Assembly (NCBI GenBank): GCA_027356675.1
Contig: DAHVXO010000113.1
Span: 1 to 5,486 of the forward strand
DNA: 5,486 bases
Reading direction: 5' to 3'
Source: Symbiobacteriaceae bacterium
Lineage (GTDB): Bacteria; Bacillota_E; Symbiobacteriia; Symbiobacteriales; Symbiobacteriaceae
The position numbers and the translations under genes are program-made. Under the pieces are notes generated by a model. It was not told the origin of the DNA and did not search any database. It saw only the letters and a list, made by a program, of their open reading frames with translations. Shown here piece after piece: positions 5,142-5,486 of the stretch (position 1 is its first letter; each line of letters opens with the position of its first letter).

Positions 5142-5486
5142 TTGTGGCTCTACGGCTTTGGTAAAGCTGTGGTTTGGCCCTTCTACCACTCGCTATTGCG
5201 TATGAAGGTGGAGGGACTTGAGAATGTTCCGCCCACCGGCAGACTGATCTTTTGCGTCAATCACTTCACGTGGCATGACCCGCTGGTGATTGGCATTACA
5301 GCTCCCCGCCGGGTCGCTTTCATGGCCAAGGAGGAGCTATTCCGAAACCGCTTCGTGGGGTGGGTTATAGCGGGCTTGGGTGTCTTTCCTGTGAAGCGGG
5401 GACAGCCAGACCGGGCTGCTCTGCGGCACTCCAGGGAGATTCTGGAGTCCGGCGGTTGCCTGGGCATCTTCCCGGAAGGGACCCGC
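5142..5486 (+). CDS. plsC: 1-acyl-sn-glycerol-3-phosphate acyltransferase (partial, 3' end outside window)
   Basis: Acylates lysophosphatidic acid to phosphatidic acid at the cytoplasmic membrane, the precursor of CDP-diacylglycerol and all phospholipids. The 115 visible residues open with a hydrophobic, aromatic segment (WLYGFGKAVVWPFYHSLL, 2-19). The catalytic HX4D motif follows in NHFTWHDP at 40-47, with His41 and Asp46. Motif II is GVFPVKRG at 80-87, and the motif III core FPEGTR at 110-115 ends exactly at the window edge. These motifs identify the PlsC/AGPAT family; family members are usually near 200 residues or slightly more, so about half is missing. Alternatives in the same superfamily, such as other lysolipid acyltransferases, cannot be excluded without the C-terminus. 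The TTG at 5142 lies two bases after the cmk stop. Coupling with cmk is biologically sensible, since Cmk recycles the CMP released when CDP-diacylglycerol is used. Confidence 0.9.
   Translation, partial: MWLYGFGKAVVWPFYHSLLRMKVEGLENVPPTGRLIFCVNHFTWHDPLVIGITAPRRVAFMAKEELFRNRFVGWVIAGLGVFPVKRGQPDRAALRHSREILESGGCLGIFPEGTR

Overview
The window is a GC-rich, gene-dense bacterial segment with every supported gene on the plus strand. The layout fits a high-GC Bacillota (Clostridia/Symbiobacteria-like) chromosome. The evidence is strong GGAGG-type ribosome binding sites, frequent GTG and TTG starts, an AroH-type chorismate mutase next to cmk and plsC, and an HI0933-family flavoprotein just upstream. 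I recall this grouping from that phylum. The exact lineage cannot be fixed from the sequence alone.

Bases 1-788 hold the end of a coiled-coil reading frame, interrupted by an in-frame TAA at 46-48. Its last codon overlaps (TGATG) the start of a gene for the C-terminal half of a Rad50/SMC-like ATPase. That half has signature, Walker B, D-loop and H-loop motifs but no Walker A. The pair looks like a Rad50-like ATPase split within its coiled coil, with the upstream half damaged or misread in this sequence. This is the most unusual part of the window.

Bases 837-3929 hold a probable transcription unit of three genes: a PLP-dependent Cys/Met-metabolism enzyme, an HI0933/YhiN-type FAD oxidoreductase, and a small single-pass membrane protein of unknown function. 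A candidate promoter for it lies inside the end of the ATPase gene, and a stem-loop terminator follows it at about 3940-3962.

Bases 3999-5486 hold a second unit. A sigma-A-like promoter (TTGACG, 17-base spacer, TACTCT) precedes aroH, cmk and plsC, which are tightly packed. All three appear to start at non-ATG codons (GTG, TTG, TTG), each preceded by a clear Shine-Dalgarno sequence. plsC runs off the window just after its FPEGTR motif. The unit links aromatic amino acid synthesis, CMP recycling (and thus CTP supply) and phosphatidic acid synthesis. It looks like a housekeeping cluster.

No tRNA, rRNA, CRISPR array, insertion sequence or extended repeat was seen. No gap without a gene exceeds 300 bases; the longest, 3930-4099, holds the terminator, the promoter and an aroH leader.
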